64,000 nucleotides of DNA. Source: Thecaphora thlaspeos. Lineage: Eukaryota; Basidiomycota; Ustilaginomycetes; Urocystidales; Glomosporiaceae. The stretch lies in the NCBI GenBank assembly GCA_900291925.1, contig UWYS01000002.1, positions 992,001 to 1,056,000 on the forward strand, in the 5' to 3' direction. The position numbers and the translations under genes were made by a program. Each line of letters begins with the position of its first letter. Positions within the stretch are counted from its first letter, which is position 1. Positions 21,665 through 31,218 of the stretch are shown one piece after another. Below the pieces are notes generated by a model. That model was not told the DNA's origin and did no database searches. It was given only the letters and a program-made list of their open reading frames with translations.

Positions 21665-24600
21665 CTAGAAGGAAACCCGCTCGCGCATATCAAGCGGCCG
21701 GATCCAGATCATGCCGGGCCGCGACCGCGCCCGGATGATGGCCCAGGGCGTCGTCGTCTCTATCTTCTGGCCGGCGGCGTCGCGGGTCGGGGCGGGCGCC
21801 TTGGGGATCCGTGGCTGGCCGTCGGCATCCATCACGCTCGCCAGCAGCCTCGCCTTTGTCTGGGCGCTCTCGGCCGGCCCGGCGCACCGGCTGATGAGCT
21901 CTTTGGCGTGCTCGGCCGTCCCCTCGGTCTCGATGAAGATGCGCCCATGCCAGCCGCCGTCGACCACCTCGAGCCCTTCATCGCTGATGATCTGCCCCGG
22001 TACCACGTTGATGACGGCGCGGTAGAGCCATTTGGAGATGCGGTACCTCGCCCCCTGCGGGTTAAACGTCTCGACCTGATCCTGGACCAGCCGCATTGTA
22101 GAGACGATCTGGTCGCGCCACGGCAGGACGTCGAGGTAGACGACCGGCTGCGCCGACGACGACCGGATGATGTTGTGGTAGTAGCTTGGCGCGTACGAGA
22201 AGGCGTTGATCCACGAGGGAAGGTGTCCAGTCCGGTCAAACATGTAGCTCAGGTCGCGCAGGTAGCGTCCATCGAACATGTACTTGCCGACGTTGCGCTC
22301 GTCGCCGATCGCGCAGTCCCACACGACGTCGCCCCGCTTCATAAATGACCAGACGCCGGCGATGAAGAGCTCGCGCTCGCACCTAGTTAGCTCGGCATCG
22401 CTCAGCCAGCCGCTCTCCTCGGCGCTCGGTACCCAGACACGGAAGAGGGCGGCGCGGCCGGGTTTCCAGGGGCTGGTGATTTTCGACGTCGACGAGGCAT
22501 CGGCGCCGCCGAACGCCGCTATCGCACCGAGAGCCGGCGAGCGGTCCGGGCTGCGGTTAGCCGGTGCTACCATCACCTGTTGTTGTCTGAAGTGGCCTTG
22601 CGCCGTGATCGGCGACAGCTGCGAGGCGGCCGACCTGAAACTCGGCGGGTCAAAGGTCGGCTGCATTCGCAGGCGAGCTAGGACGCGGTTGTAGCTGCGC
22701 GTCGTCGCCCTGGCCAGGCGGGGGTACCGCGGGTCCATCTTGTGCAGCGCCTTGGCGTACTCAGCCCCGACCAGGCGATACTCAGGGAGCAGGTCGTAGC
22801 TCAGCAGGAAGGCCTCGCAGTCGGAGAAGCTGAGCGGTAGCGGATCTTTGACGACGTGCGAGGCGTCCGTGGCGCTGGCAGTGGTGGTCCACGAGCGGTT
22901 CCAGCTCAGGTAGCCAACCTGGCCCAGGAAGCGCGACAGAACAATCTCGCGTCCGGCGAGCTGGCTGAGAGCGAAACGGATCGACTGCGACGTCTGGCGG
23001 AGGGCTTTGACATCGGCGTAGTCGAGGAAGCCGACGAGGCGTGCGATGACGTCGGGCGTGGTCGAGGACCAGATTAGCTCTCCGAGGTCGCTGTAGACGG
23101 CTTCGTCGTAGTCAGGCTCCGTAGCCGCGTCGGTGGCGTCAGGTGAGGGTTCTGTCTTCTCGTCGGTCGCCTCCATCGCTGTCTGGGCTGTGGCCTCTCC
23201 CTCGATGGCTGCAGCCTCGTCGGCTTCGCGCTCTGCAGATGGAGCAGCCCTCAGCGTCCTCACGATGCGTCTGTGGTCGATCAGGAGGGTCGGATCCGCC
23301 AGGCCGTGAGCGGACCACCCTCGGCTGTAGGTGATGCCGCCTTCGCGATAAGGGCCATTGGGCTGGACGATCTGGTCGTCGAGGTCTTTGTCCGCGGCGC
23401 TGGGCTCCGCATCTGTTGCTATCGCCGGTGTCATTGCTGGCGTCGTGCCCGGTGTTATTCTCCGAGCGCCACCGCTGACGGCCGCTCGGAAGCGGTCGGA
23501 GCGGTAGGCGTCGGCATCTTGGGCCTTTTTTGCGGCGCTGCCCTCCGTGTCCGTCTCCGAGGCGCTCGAGATGTGCCCGGCAGCAACACCCTGCGCAGCG
23601 TCCGGGCGCACCTTGCCCCACTGATGATTCTGCAGGGCGTCGGCCGTCTCGTCAGCCGGCGTGACGGGGAAGTCGGCGCTGGACTCGACGCTCGATGGCG
23701 CTCGGGCGTCCGACTGTGTCCTCTCCATCTCCTCGGCATCGGCAAACACCTCCTGGTTGTTGTCAGAAAGGTCATCTGTGGCAGCGGAGCCGGAAAGCGA
23801 TGGTGCGAAGGCTAAGGAAGGTGTCAGCGCGTAGGGAACTCTACGATAGCTTGAGGAGTGCGAGGCCCGGCATAGCTGTATGACTCACCCTCGTCAGCTT
23901 CCGACTCGGACAGATCATCGACCTCGACGCCGGCGGCACGGGCCCGCTTTGTCCTCCTGGCGTCTCGGCGTCCGGCCTTGCGGGCGAGCCGATCCTCCTC
24001 CTCCACCTGCCGATGGGCGTCGGCCAACTGCCTCTCTTCGGCCTCGATCGCCTCGATTTCCTGCCGCTTTGCATCCTCCTTGGCCTCCCTCTCCCGTTGC
24101 TCCTCTTCCTCCTGCCGTGCGATGCGCTTCTCCTCGGCCGCCTTGGCTCGCCTGATGCGGCGCTCTTCCGCGTGCTTCTCCTCTTCGATCCTGCGCTGCT
24201 CGGCCTCGCGTTCGGCACGCTCCTTAGCCTCTTTCCGAGCGGCCTTCTCGGCGGCGCGCTTCTCCTTGGCGATGCGTTCTTGCTCGGCGGCCTCTTCGGC
24301 CTCCTTTTCTCTGCGCTCCTGTTCTTCCCGCTTGGCCGCCGCAAGCTCGGAAGCGCGCTTCGCCATGGCCTCCTCCTCTTGCCGTCTCTTCTTCTCGGTG
24401 GCCTCGAGACGGTCTGCGGCGTTGCGCGCCTCTCTGTCGCGTCCCCACTGCTCTGCCTTGCGGCGCTCCTCGGCTTCAAGACGGTCTTCTTCGGTAACCC
24501 CGCCCGGCGCAGTGTCCCTCGAGCTGTCACCCGGCGTCTCGTTGCTGTCTTCGCTTCGTCCGGCTTTAGGCTTCCGGCTGCCCATGCGCAGGAGCTTACC

Positions 24601-26298
24601 GCTGCTGATGCTGGCGGCCATGCCTCGTAGCCCATCGCGGGCCGAAGGCTTGGAGCTGCGGCCGGGGTTGTGGTCGGCGCCCAGGCTGGCGGTCCCGATC
24701 GCCCTGTACGGGATCTGCGATGGAGATGAGACCTTGGTCGAGCTGCTGGGCAGCGGTAGAGGGTCGCGTCCGGGCGACCACGAGTCCTGCCTGCCGGCGG
24801 TTCCGGCCAGCTTGTCTACACGGCCGGTCGATTTGGACTGGAAGCGATCGAGCGTGTGACGGATTTCGGCGGCGCCTCCGAGCGACTCAACGGGGACGCC
24901 GCGCTGCTGCGCCTGGTAGACCTGGTGCTGGTAGGCGAGGCCGCCGAGGTGCTGGACAGACGGCGCAGTCGGCAGCGGCTGCGTCGGCGCTGGGGTAGGC
25001 GGCGGCGGGTCCTTCCACTCGATCTCGCAGCGGGCGTTGCGAATGGTGGACCTCTCAGAGCCCTTGCTGTTGTGGATGCTCTTGGCGCTGCTCTTGCTCG
25101 AGAAGGTCTTGAACTTTGCGGCGCTCTTGATGCCTGACCCGGGGCCGCTCTCGTAGGCAAAGAGGCTGGGCGCCGTGGGCGGCTCGTTGGCGGCAGGCGT
25201 CGGCGTTGCTGGCGCCTTTGCCTTTCGGGTCGAGCTGAGGATGGTCGAGACCGACGACTGGGCTGGGGCGCCCGCAGAGACGGGGATGTTGGTCTTGTGC
25301 GGCGCCAGCACTGGCGGTGCCGGCATGGTGGCACTGCGAGAACCGCGCGGGCGGGGCTCGAGTGCTGGCTGCGAGACGGAATGGCGGATGGATCGCCGCG
25401 GCGGGTCGAGTCTCGCGGCCGGCTGCGGATAACGTGCATCGGAGCGGGGCTCAGCAGCGGTGGTGGCGATGTGATGATTGTGGTCCTTGTAATTGCGAAC
25501 CGCCTCGATCGAGTGATTGTCGTCGTCGTCATCGCAGACGTCTGCGGCCTCGTCTGCGTCAATGAGGTGGAAGTCCCTCTGTCGGCGGTCGCTCCGCTTG
25601 CTGGATGTCCGGGTGCGCGAGGGTCTCGGGGCGCGGCTGGCATCCGCCACCGCCCTGGCAGGGGTGTCGGATCGAGGCATCGGGGCGGCTTCCGGTGCGG
25701 TAGTGACGTCGAGCAGGTGGTAGCGCTGGGATGAGGGGTGGTGTTGGGAGCGAAGGGCGGGAGAGGAGGGAGACGAGGTCGGATTGGACGGAAATTGCTC
25801 GCCTGAAACCTGACGAGCAGATGTTTCGGGGGCGGCCGCGGTGTCGGGGAGTTCGCGTGTCGAAGGGTGAAGCTGCTGCTGCTGCTGTCGCTGCGTGAGA
25901 CGTCCTTCGTCGTCGTCGTCGTCGTCAGTGTCGCCGGCTTCTTGGGTCGCGGGCGCTGCCGGAACCTCTCTGACCGGCGAGGATACTGCTGTTGCTGCTG
26001 ACGATGCGGAGGCAGCACTGTCGCGTCCCAGCTGAGCCAGATCGTCTTCGATCTCGAGCGCCGAGGTGTCGGGGCTGCCGCTGTGATATTCGTGGGACGA
26101 CACGAAGTTGTCCAGGCCTAGACCCAAGAAGCGCAGCGAGGGCATCGGGCTGGCCCGGCCGAGATCCGGTAGCCTCGGGACTGCGGGCGCTCGGACCTCG
26201 ACCCACGGCTCCTCTTGCTCGGCCAGGTAGGCCTGTCGTCTGCCCTCGACGTCGCCGGCGGACGCCTTGCGTCTCAGGCCACGGAAGGCGGCCTTCAT
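21665..26298 (-). CDS. Large F-box-like, coiled-coil protein of unknown role
   Basis: Two exons: 26298-23889 and 23811-21665, joined by a 77-bp intron (GTGAGT...TTAG, phase 1); 1518 residues. Exon 1 starts MKAAFRGLRRKASAGDVEGR, then has a long disordered Ser/Pro/Asp-rich region and a dense Glu/Arg/Lys coiled coil at about residues 600-780. Exon 2 continues FAPSLSGSAATDDLSDNNQE, has an F-box-like segment near residue 1044 (TPDVIARLVGFLDYADVKAL) and a well-structured C-terminal part (FIAGVWSFMKRGDVVWDCAI, YLDVLPWRDQIVSTMRLVQD). An F-box would make it a substrate adaptor of an SCF ubiquitin ligase, but the match is by pattern only. Each exon could be mistaken for a separate gene; the frame-restoring splice argues for one. 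The C-terminal domain is unknown to me. Confidence 0.75.
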
Positions 26299-26693
26299 CG
26301 TGCGTTGAAGGGACGCTGGTGGTCGTGCGGAGGATACTGTGAGAGCGGGCGGCGCAGGTCGGGTGGGGTCGCGTCGCGTCGCAGGGCGAAGTGGTGATTC
26401 AGCTGCCTAAGCAGGCGGTGGGCGATAGCTGTGGTGGATAAAAGAAGCGGGTGAAGGGAGAGCAGGGTGTAGAGGCAGCTATGAACGTGGCGGAGATGGT
26501 GATGGACGACGGTGGAGAGGGAGACGACGACGCCGCTGCACCGGATCCTGGTCAACAGCGGGCGAGCAAGCGACAGCAGCAACGGACGTAGCGCCCTTGA
26601 TTGCTCGCGCTTCCTCCCGGCTCCTCTTTCCGGGAGAGGTTGCCGACGGCGCTCCGCCCTGCCTTTTTGCCCTGCCTCGGACACCTCATCCTG
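26299..26693. promoter_or_regulatory. Upstream region of the F-box-like gene up to the transposon
   Basis: About 395 bp between the ATG of the minus-strand gene and the left end of the transposon. The sequence has ordinary CpG density and no gene. The inserted element may have separated this promoter from its original upstream context. Confidence 0.4.
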
Positions 26694-26695
26694 TA

Positions 26696-26812
26696 ATGCG
26701 TCTCCCTGGGAACCTGTGCTCGCTGGGATGCTGGCAGATTTCTTATCCACCTTCCTTTTCTACCACCATCTCCTCACCACCATGGTGCACCATCTCTCTT
26801 GTCAATGACCAT
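26696..26812 (+). repeat. Left terminal inverted repeat of the transposon
   Basis: Matches the reverse complement of about 28381-28497. Shared blocks include CTGTGCTCGCTGGGATGCTG and GATTTCTTATCCACCT. The inner ~25 bp align less well, so the inner boundary is approximate. Confidence 0.9.
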
Positions 26813-26823
26813 CTCCTCCTGTA

Positions 26824-28329
26824 TTGTTATTTCCTCTCTCTGACTCCACCATTGCCAAAGTGATCTTCTGCTCTTCTGCTGTCATGCCATGCCACACAGT
26901 CCTACTGTCACACCACCAAGCTGTCTGCAAAGAGGCAGAAAAGCTTGACAGCCTTGCCACCTTCTACAATGTCTTTGCCTGCACCATCAAGGAGTACAAC
27001 ATTGCACAGGACCAGCTGTACAACATGGATGAGACAGGTGTGATCATGGGCTTCTCCAGGAGGCAAAAGGTTGTTGTGCTGGCAGAAAAGAAGAATGCCT
27101 TCCATGTCCAGCCCAGCAATCAAGAGTCAATAACAATCATTGAGTGTATTGGCTCAAGTGGCCTCTTCTTGAACCCTCTTGTCATCTGACATGGGCAGTG
27201 GCATCATCTTGGGGACCACTGCCACATGGAGGGCCCTGGGCCCAACTGGCATTTTGCTGTCTTGCCCAAGAGCTGGACAAACAACAACCTTGCCCTTGAG
27301 TGGCTTGAGAGGGTCTTTGAGCCAGCAATGGAGCCAACAGGTGCATGAGCTGGCAAATGGCACCTCCTCCTCAACAGCCACACCTTGCATGTGTCCCATG
27401 ACTTCTGCAACAAGTGCTGGGTGCTTTGGATTGTGCCAGTCTGCTTCCCTGTCCATGCTACCCATGTCATCCAGCCCCTCAATGTTGGTATCTTTGGTCC
27501 AATCAAGAGCAATTACAGCCACTGGGTTGCAGCAATTGGAGGGAACAAGAAGGTGGACCAGCTTCTGTTTGCCAAATTCTACACAGAGGCTCACAATGCC
27601 ATCAGCAAGACCACCATCCAAGAGGCCTTTGCCAATATTGGCCTCACAGTGCCACCAAACCCCAACAATGTGCTCTTGACACTCCCTGGATACAAGCTAG
27701 CACACCTGCAGACACCACCACAAGCCATTGAGGGACCCTACATTGAGATACCAACAACTCTGCATCACTTTGACCACCTCCTGTGCAAACTACAGGGCAG
27801 CACAGACAAGAGAAAGGGCAGCCTTTTCTGGTGCAAGCTGCTCAAGGCAGCCAAGACTTGGCATCATGCAGCCAAGCTTGCCAACAAGAAGTGTTGCAGT
27901 GCCTCACTGCTCAAGACCATCACCAAGCCTGGCAACCACTGCTACATCTGCAAGGACCAGATGATCAACAGGGCTACAGGAGAGCAGCTCACAGCAGAGC
28001 ACATCAAGGCAGACAAAGAGGAGGCTTGCAAAAAGGTTGAGCAAGCAAAAGAGGTCACCAAGAGGGCCATCTGTGACAAGGCCAAAGGAGCACAGGGCAA
28101 GATACCAAGGAAGAAGCCTTTGAGCAAGGCCAAGGGGAAGAAGAAGGCCTCTGCAGCTGCCCAGCCACCCAGCACAGCACCCATTGAGACTGCCAAGCCA
28201 CCCACAATGACCAACTCACTTGCACTGGATCCCTCCCTGCCCAGGCCAAGCAGTCTTGAGGCCTACAATGTCCCCCTGATCTTCCATGACCCCTATGGCA
28301 GCTGTGGAGGACTTGCCAAGCCAGACTAG
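26824..28329 (+). pseudogene. Broken DDE-family (pogo/Fot1-like) transposase
   Basis: One reading frame spans 26824-28329 with two in-frame TGA codons, at 27187 and 27346. Conserved pieces are NIAQDQLYNMDETGVIMGF (first catalytic Asp kept), the HVIQPLNVGIFGPIK block, and a Lys/Ala-rich C-terminus with a Cys-x2-Cys-like segment (HCYICKDQM). The second and third catalytic positions, normally Asp in the xDGHGSH and QPLDVGxF motifs, are Asn here (LLLNSHTLH, QPLNVG). The N-terminal helix-turn-helix part expected before the catalytic domain is missing or unrecognisable, so an internal deletion is likely. Codon use lacks every CG-containing codon, unlike all neighbours. Confidence 0.9.
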
Positions 28330-28380
28330 TTGTGCATTGCATGTAGTTGTACTTGAAACATAGCGTATTGCCTTTTTGGT

Positions 28381-28497
28381 GTGGTCATCAACACAAGAGA
28401 TGGTGTGCCATAGTGGCAAGGAGATGGTGGTAGAAAAGGGAGGTGGATAAGAAATCTGCCAGCATCCCAGCGAGCACAGGTTCCCAGGGAGACGTGT
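28381..28497 (-). repeat. Right terminal inverted repeat of the transposon
   Basis: Reverse complement of the left repeat with a small number of mismatches, several of them transitions at CpG-type sites. It is followed by the TA duplication at 28498-28499. Confidence 0.9.
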
Positions 28498-28499
28498 TA

Positions 28500-28994
28500 C
28501 TGTACTCGAAACGCGACATACACCTGCACCCTGCAATCCCGGCCTGCCTCGACCCTGACAGCAGCTGCTCCGAGCGCAGGCAGGCGGGCAGGGGGGCCAA
28601 CGGGCACGGATCGGAGCGACTCCTTCTTCGACCCCCTTCCCACCGCCAGTACACGACGCAGAGAGGGCAAGGCAGAGCACCAGGCGGAACGCGCGCTCGT
28701 CAGGATCGTGGTGCCGAGGAAACGGCGCCGGTTCAATTTGAAAGAGAAAGAGACCCTTCCGCTTCAACCGATCCCCGCAGTCGCAACGGCGCCCCACCAG
28801 ACTCCGACCTCTAGTCCTCGCCTTCTATATATAAGGGCGGCAGCTTTTCATCACAACGTCCGTAATGCGAGACGAGGTGGGGCTATTCTGCCGTGCAGTA
28901 CCTTTATCATTCAAGGTTACTTCTGTCCTCTACGCAGCGCGCGAGTAGTCCCCCATGTCATGGCCGCGCCGTTGCGGCTCAAGGCTGGGCTGAG
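28500..28994. other. Gene-free segment between the transposon and the palindrome
   Basis: GC-rich sequence with normal CpG density and a clear TATATATAAG motif at about 28829-28838. No convincing coding frame follows it. The motif may be the remnant promoter of a lost gene or of a mobile element; nothing else is recognised. Confidence 0.4.
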
Positions 28995-29113
28995 GACGGA
29001 GGCAGGCGAGGTACCTCGAGACCTGAAGAGGGCATGCACGGTCGAGCAGCGCAGACCCCTGCTCGACCGTGCATGCCCTCTTCAGGTCTCGAGGTACCTC
29101 GCCTGCCTCCGTC
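28995..29113. repeat. Perfect palindrome: 55-bp arms around a 9-nt loop
   Basis: Positions 28995-29049 are exactly the reverse complement of 29059-29113, with loop CGCAGACCC at 29050-29058. The arms keep their CpGs. Just outside, a GTTGCGGC block recurs in inverted orientation at unequal distance, hinting at an older, longer inverted repeat. It could be a foldback/MITE-like element, a hairpin RNA source, or a replication-template-switch product. Confidence 0.95.
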
Positions 29114-29255
29114 TGGCGCGCGCGTGCTAATAATGCCGCAACGCCGGACCCTTGATTCAAATTATCGCCTCCTCCAGCTCCGCATCACCTCGCGCTTGAT
29201 CGCCGTCACGAGATCCCCTCTTCACCACCCTCTGGGCTGGGCTGCTAGACGGGGA

Positions 29256-29329
29256 CTAACGTACCTCGTGCAAATTTCGGACGCACACGGTTTTCGGACG
29301 CGGGTCCTGGCGCGGGTGAGCTCACCTCC
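29256..29329 (+). repeat. Left copy of a 74-bp inverted repeat
   Basis: Inverted match to 29894-29967 with five mismatches; four of these are transitions at CpG positions. Spacer is about 565 bp. The repeat can be read as part of the SGNH esterase remnant that adjoins the right copy (TYLxQISDAxGFRTRVL). Confidence 0.88.
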
Positions 29330-29490
29330 CTCGTACGAGGCCTTCCATCATGCTTCCGTACCACCACCTCTCCCCTCTCGCTCTACCATGTACGGCCTTC
29401 AGCACCTCTGTATGGCCTCCTCCGCCTTCCTGTAGTTTCCTGCAACGTCTTCCGCCCGCCTGATTCAGCAATACAACCTGCTTTCTTCAG

Positions 29491-29727
29491 AAGAGGCAGG
29501 AGGAGGAGGAACGGAAGCAGCAGCGCAAGGCCGAGAAGGCTGCGGGCAAGACGAGGGCTGCACCAAAGGCCAAGCAAGCGCCAAGGAAGACACAGCAAAC
29601 ACGCACGGAGGCGATCCGGATCGACGCCAAACCATCACAGCCAACGACGGCGGACTGCAAGGAGCAGTTGGCGGTCAAGACCGCTCTCGAGCAGATGCAG
29701 CTTGACGAGGCTAGTCCGTCGGCATGA
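29491..29727 (+). pseudogene. Basic, Gln/Lys/Ala-rich C-terminal exon-like fragment
   Basis: A pyrimidine tract and CAG (29477-29490) precede 78 codons ending at TGA 29725. The peptide starts KRQEEEERKQQRKAEKAAGK and ends ALEQMQLDEASPSA. It resembles charged C-terminal tails of transposases or other mobile-element proteins and lies between the two copies of the inverted repeat, so it may be the last exon of a decayed element. No upstream exon could be joined to it. Confidence 0.45.
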
Positions 29728-29893
29728 AGAACGGTCGGAGTCTGCCTTTCTCCACCACGCCAAAGCACACACACTGTACCAGGTCCCATGCAAGCCACAC
29801 TGTAGCATAGTCAGCCTCTCCCTGCATTGATCGAATGCATTACATTGCTTGTAGCTGCTACTCTGGCAGTAGCACGTCGTCGGACAACATCTC

Positions 29894-29967
29894 GGAGGTG
29901 AGCTCACCTGTGCCAGGACCCGCGTCCGAAAACCGCGTGCGTCCGATATTTGCGCGAGGTACGTTAG
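29894..29967 (-). repeat. Right copy of the 74-bp inverted repeat
   Basis: See the copy at 29256-29329. This copy is contiguous, on the minus strand, with the SGNH esterase remnant, suggesting the left copy arose from it by inverted duplication, or that both are ends of one element. Confidence 0.88.
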
Positions 29968-30325
29968 GTCGAGGTTGATGTTCTCGAGCAGCAGGAACTT
30001 GCGGTAGCCGAACTCGTGCAGCGCATCGAGCCTCCGTTCGATGCAGTTCGTCTCCTTGGGGATGTCAGCGGTGCTGTTGTAGAAGCCTGGGCGCGAAGCA
30101 AGGAGGTCAAAGGTGTGGATCAGCATCAATTCGCGGGGCTGCGTGAACAGGGGACGACTTACTGATGTCGTTGGTGCCGATAAAGATGGCGGCCCAGCTG
30201 GTGGCCGGGTCCGTCTCGATCCTATCGGCCGGGACGGTGGTGTTGTAGTGATTCTTCAGCAATTCACTCTGCTGGCCCACGCTATTGCGAACAAGGATGT
30301 GAAGATGACCATCGTACGGTGTCAG
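29894..30325 (-). pseudogene. Remnant of an SGNH/GDSL-type esterase (CE16-like)
   Basis: Two adjoining coding pieces remain: 30325-30163, reading ...NSVGQQSELLKNHYNTTVPA then SWAAIFIGTNDIS, and 30086 downward, reading FYNSTADIPKETNCIERRLD then EFGYRKFLLLENINLD. They are joined by an intact 76-bp intron (GTAAGT...CCAG). The GTND segment matches the block III motif (GxND) of SGNH hydrolases, enzymes that deacetylate plant polysaccharides or lipids and are usually secreted. The N-terminal Ser block, signal peptide and C-terminal Asp-x2-His block are not found, so the gene is cut at both ends; the downstream break coincides with the 74-bp inverted repeat. Upstream, the peptide CRNIGCDDFAFPTFDGEN may be a further scrap in another frame. 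Confidence 0.7.
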
Positions 30326-31218
30326 TTCTCGCCGTCAAACGTCGGAAAAGCAAAATCGTCGCATCCGATGTTGCGGCATGGTTTGCTCTCCTTGTGGAGA
30401 AGAGGGCAGCAACGGGGCTCCGCACGAGACATGACACTCGACACGTACGTCTTCCATTCGACGGGGATGCTGGGGCAATTTAGAGTAGGCAATGCTAGCC
30501 GAGGTCGACGTCTACAAGGAATACAGGGATACGTATAAACACGAGTTCCTCGAGTGTCGGCCTGTGTGTTGCTCGCAACGTTCGACTGCTCTCGTCACCG
30601 GAATAGACGGCATTCTTGACCTTGTTACCTGATCATTGAAGCTTTGAGCGCTGCAAGCAGTCAACTTTACGTGAGAGCAGCGACAGGCTGCCTGAGGCCT
30701 TGTGGCGGCCCGCAGCCATCAGCTGTGCACTGCAGGATCGAGGTCGCCAGTGACGCCTGTGCGTGCGCAGGCAGACGGAGTTGTTACCCCGCGGAGCGCG
30801 GGGCCTGGCCAGACGGCGAGCGAGATGTCCGAGGGTTTCTCTCGGCCGTGTGTGGAGCAGCGGGGTCAATGGTCGAGGGAGAGAGCTCGAGCGCGTCGCG
30901 CGCCAAAAGGAGCGCCGCCCGAATCCCTTGAACTGAGTGCAAAGAACAACACTTTCACCATTCTCCTCACCACCAGCTCACCCATCTATCCACCAGCGTG
31001 CACACTCTTACCTCCACAACTAAATCCACGTACCACGGACTCGGACGCAGCCCAACTTTGGACACGTAGCCCGGCGGCTCGACTCTTCACCCGGCATTCG
31101 CACGCCTCTTGATCGGCCGGTCAGACGGCTCTTCTGCGACCTACCGACGATACCTAGGCGACACCTCATACCCTGCAACCTCCGCTCAGTCCCTTTCACT
31201 TCCTGCTAGTCTCGTGCC
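30326..31218. promoter_or_regulatory. Region upstream of SPC97
   Basis: About 0.9 kb between the esterase remnant and the SPC97 ATG. The left part may contain further unrecognised esterase sequence. The last ~300 bp are C/T-rich, as expected of a fungal promoter and 5' leader. No gene is supported. Confidence 0.4.

Larger units (their letters stand above)
26696..28497 (+). mobile_element. Degenerate pogo/Fot1-type DNA transposon, CpG-depleted
   Basis: 1802 bp bounded by inverted repeats of about 117 bp and flanked by TA on both sides (26694-26695 and 28498-28499), the target duplication of Tc1/mariner-pogo elements. The left end reads ATGCGTCTCCC and the right end, reversed, ACACGTCTCCC; both derive from ACGCGTCTCCC by one CpG transition each. 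The interior encodes a broken DDE transposase. Between 26723 and 28363 (about 1.64 kb) I find no CpG, while flanks just outside are CpG-dense; only five CpGs remain, at 26699, 26721, 28364, 28471 and 28493. This is the pattern of cytosine methylation followed by deamination, or a CpG-directed RIP-like process. The element is dead. Confidence 0.92.

Noticed and set aside
26512..26808. Frame crossing the left transposon end
   Set aside because: It runs through the terminal repeat and shows no protein motif; open by chance.
28827..29130. Gene driven by the TATATATAAG motif
   Set aside because: The frame after the first ATG is short and runs into the palindrome; no coding signal, so no gene is called.
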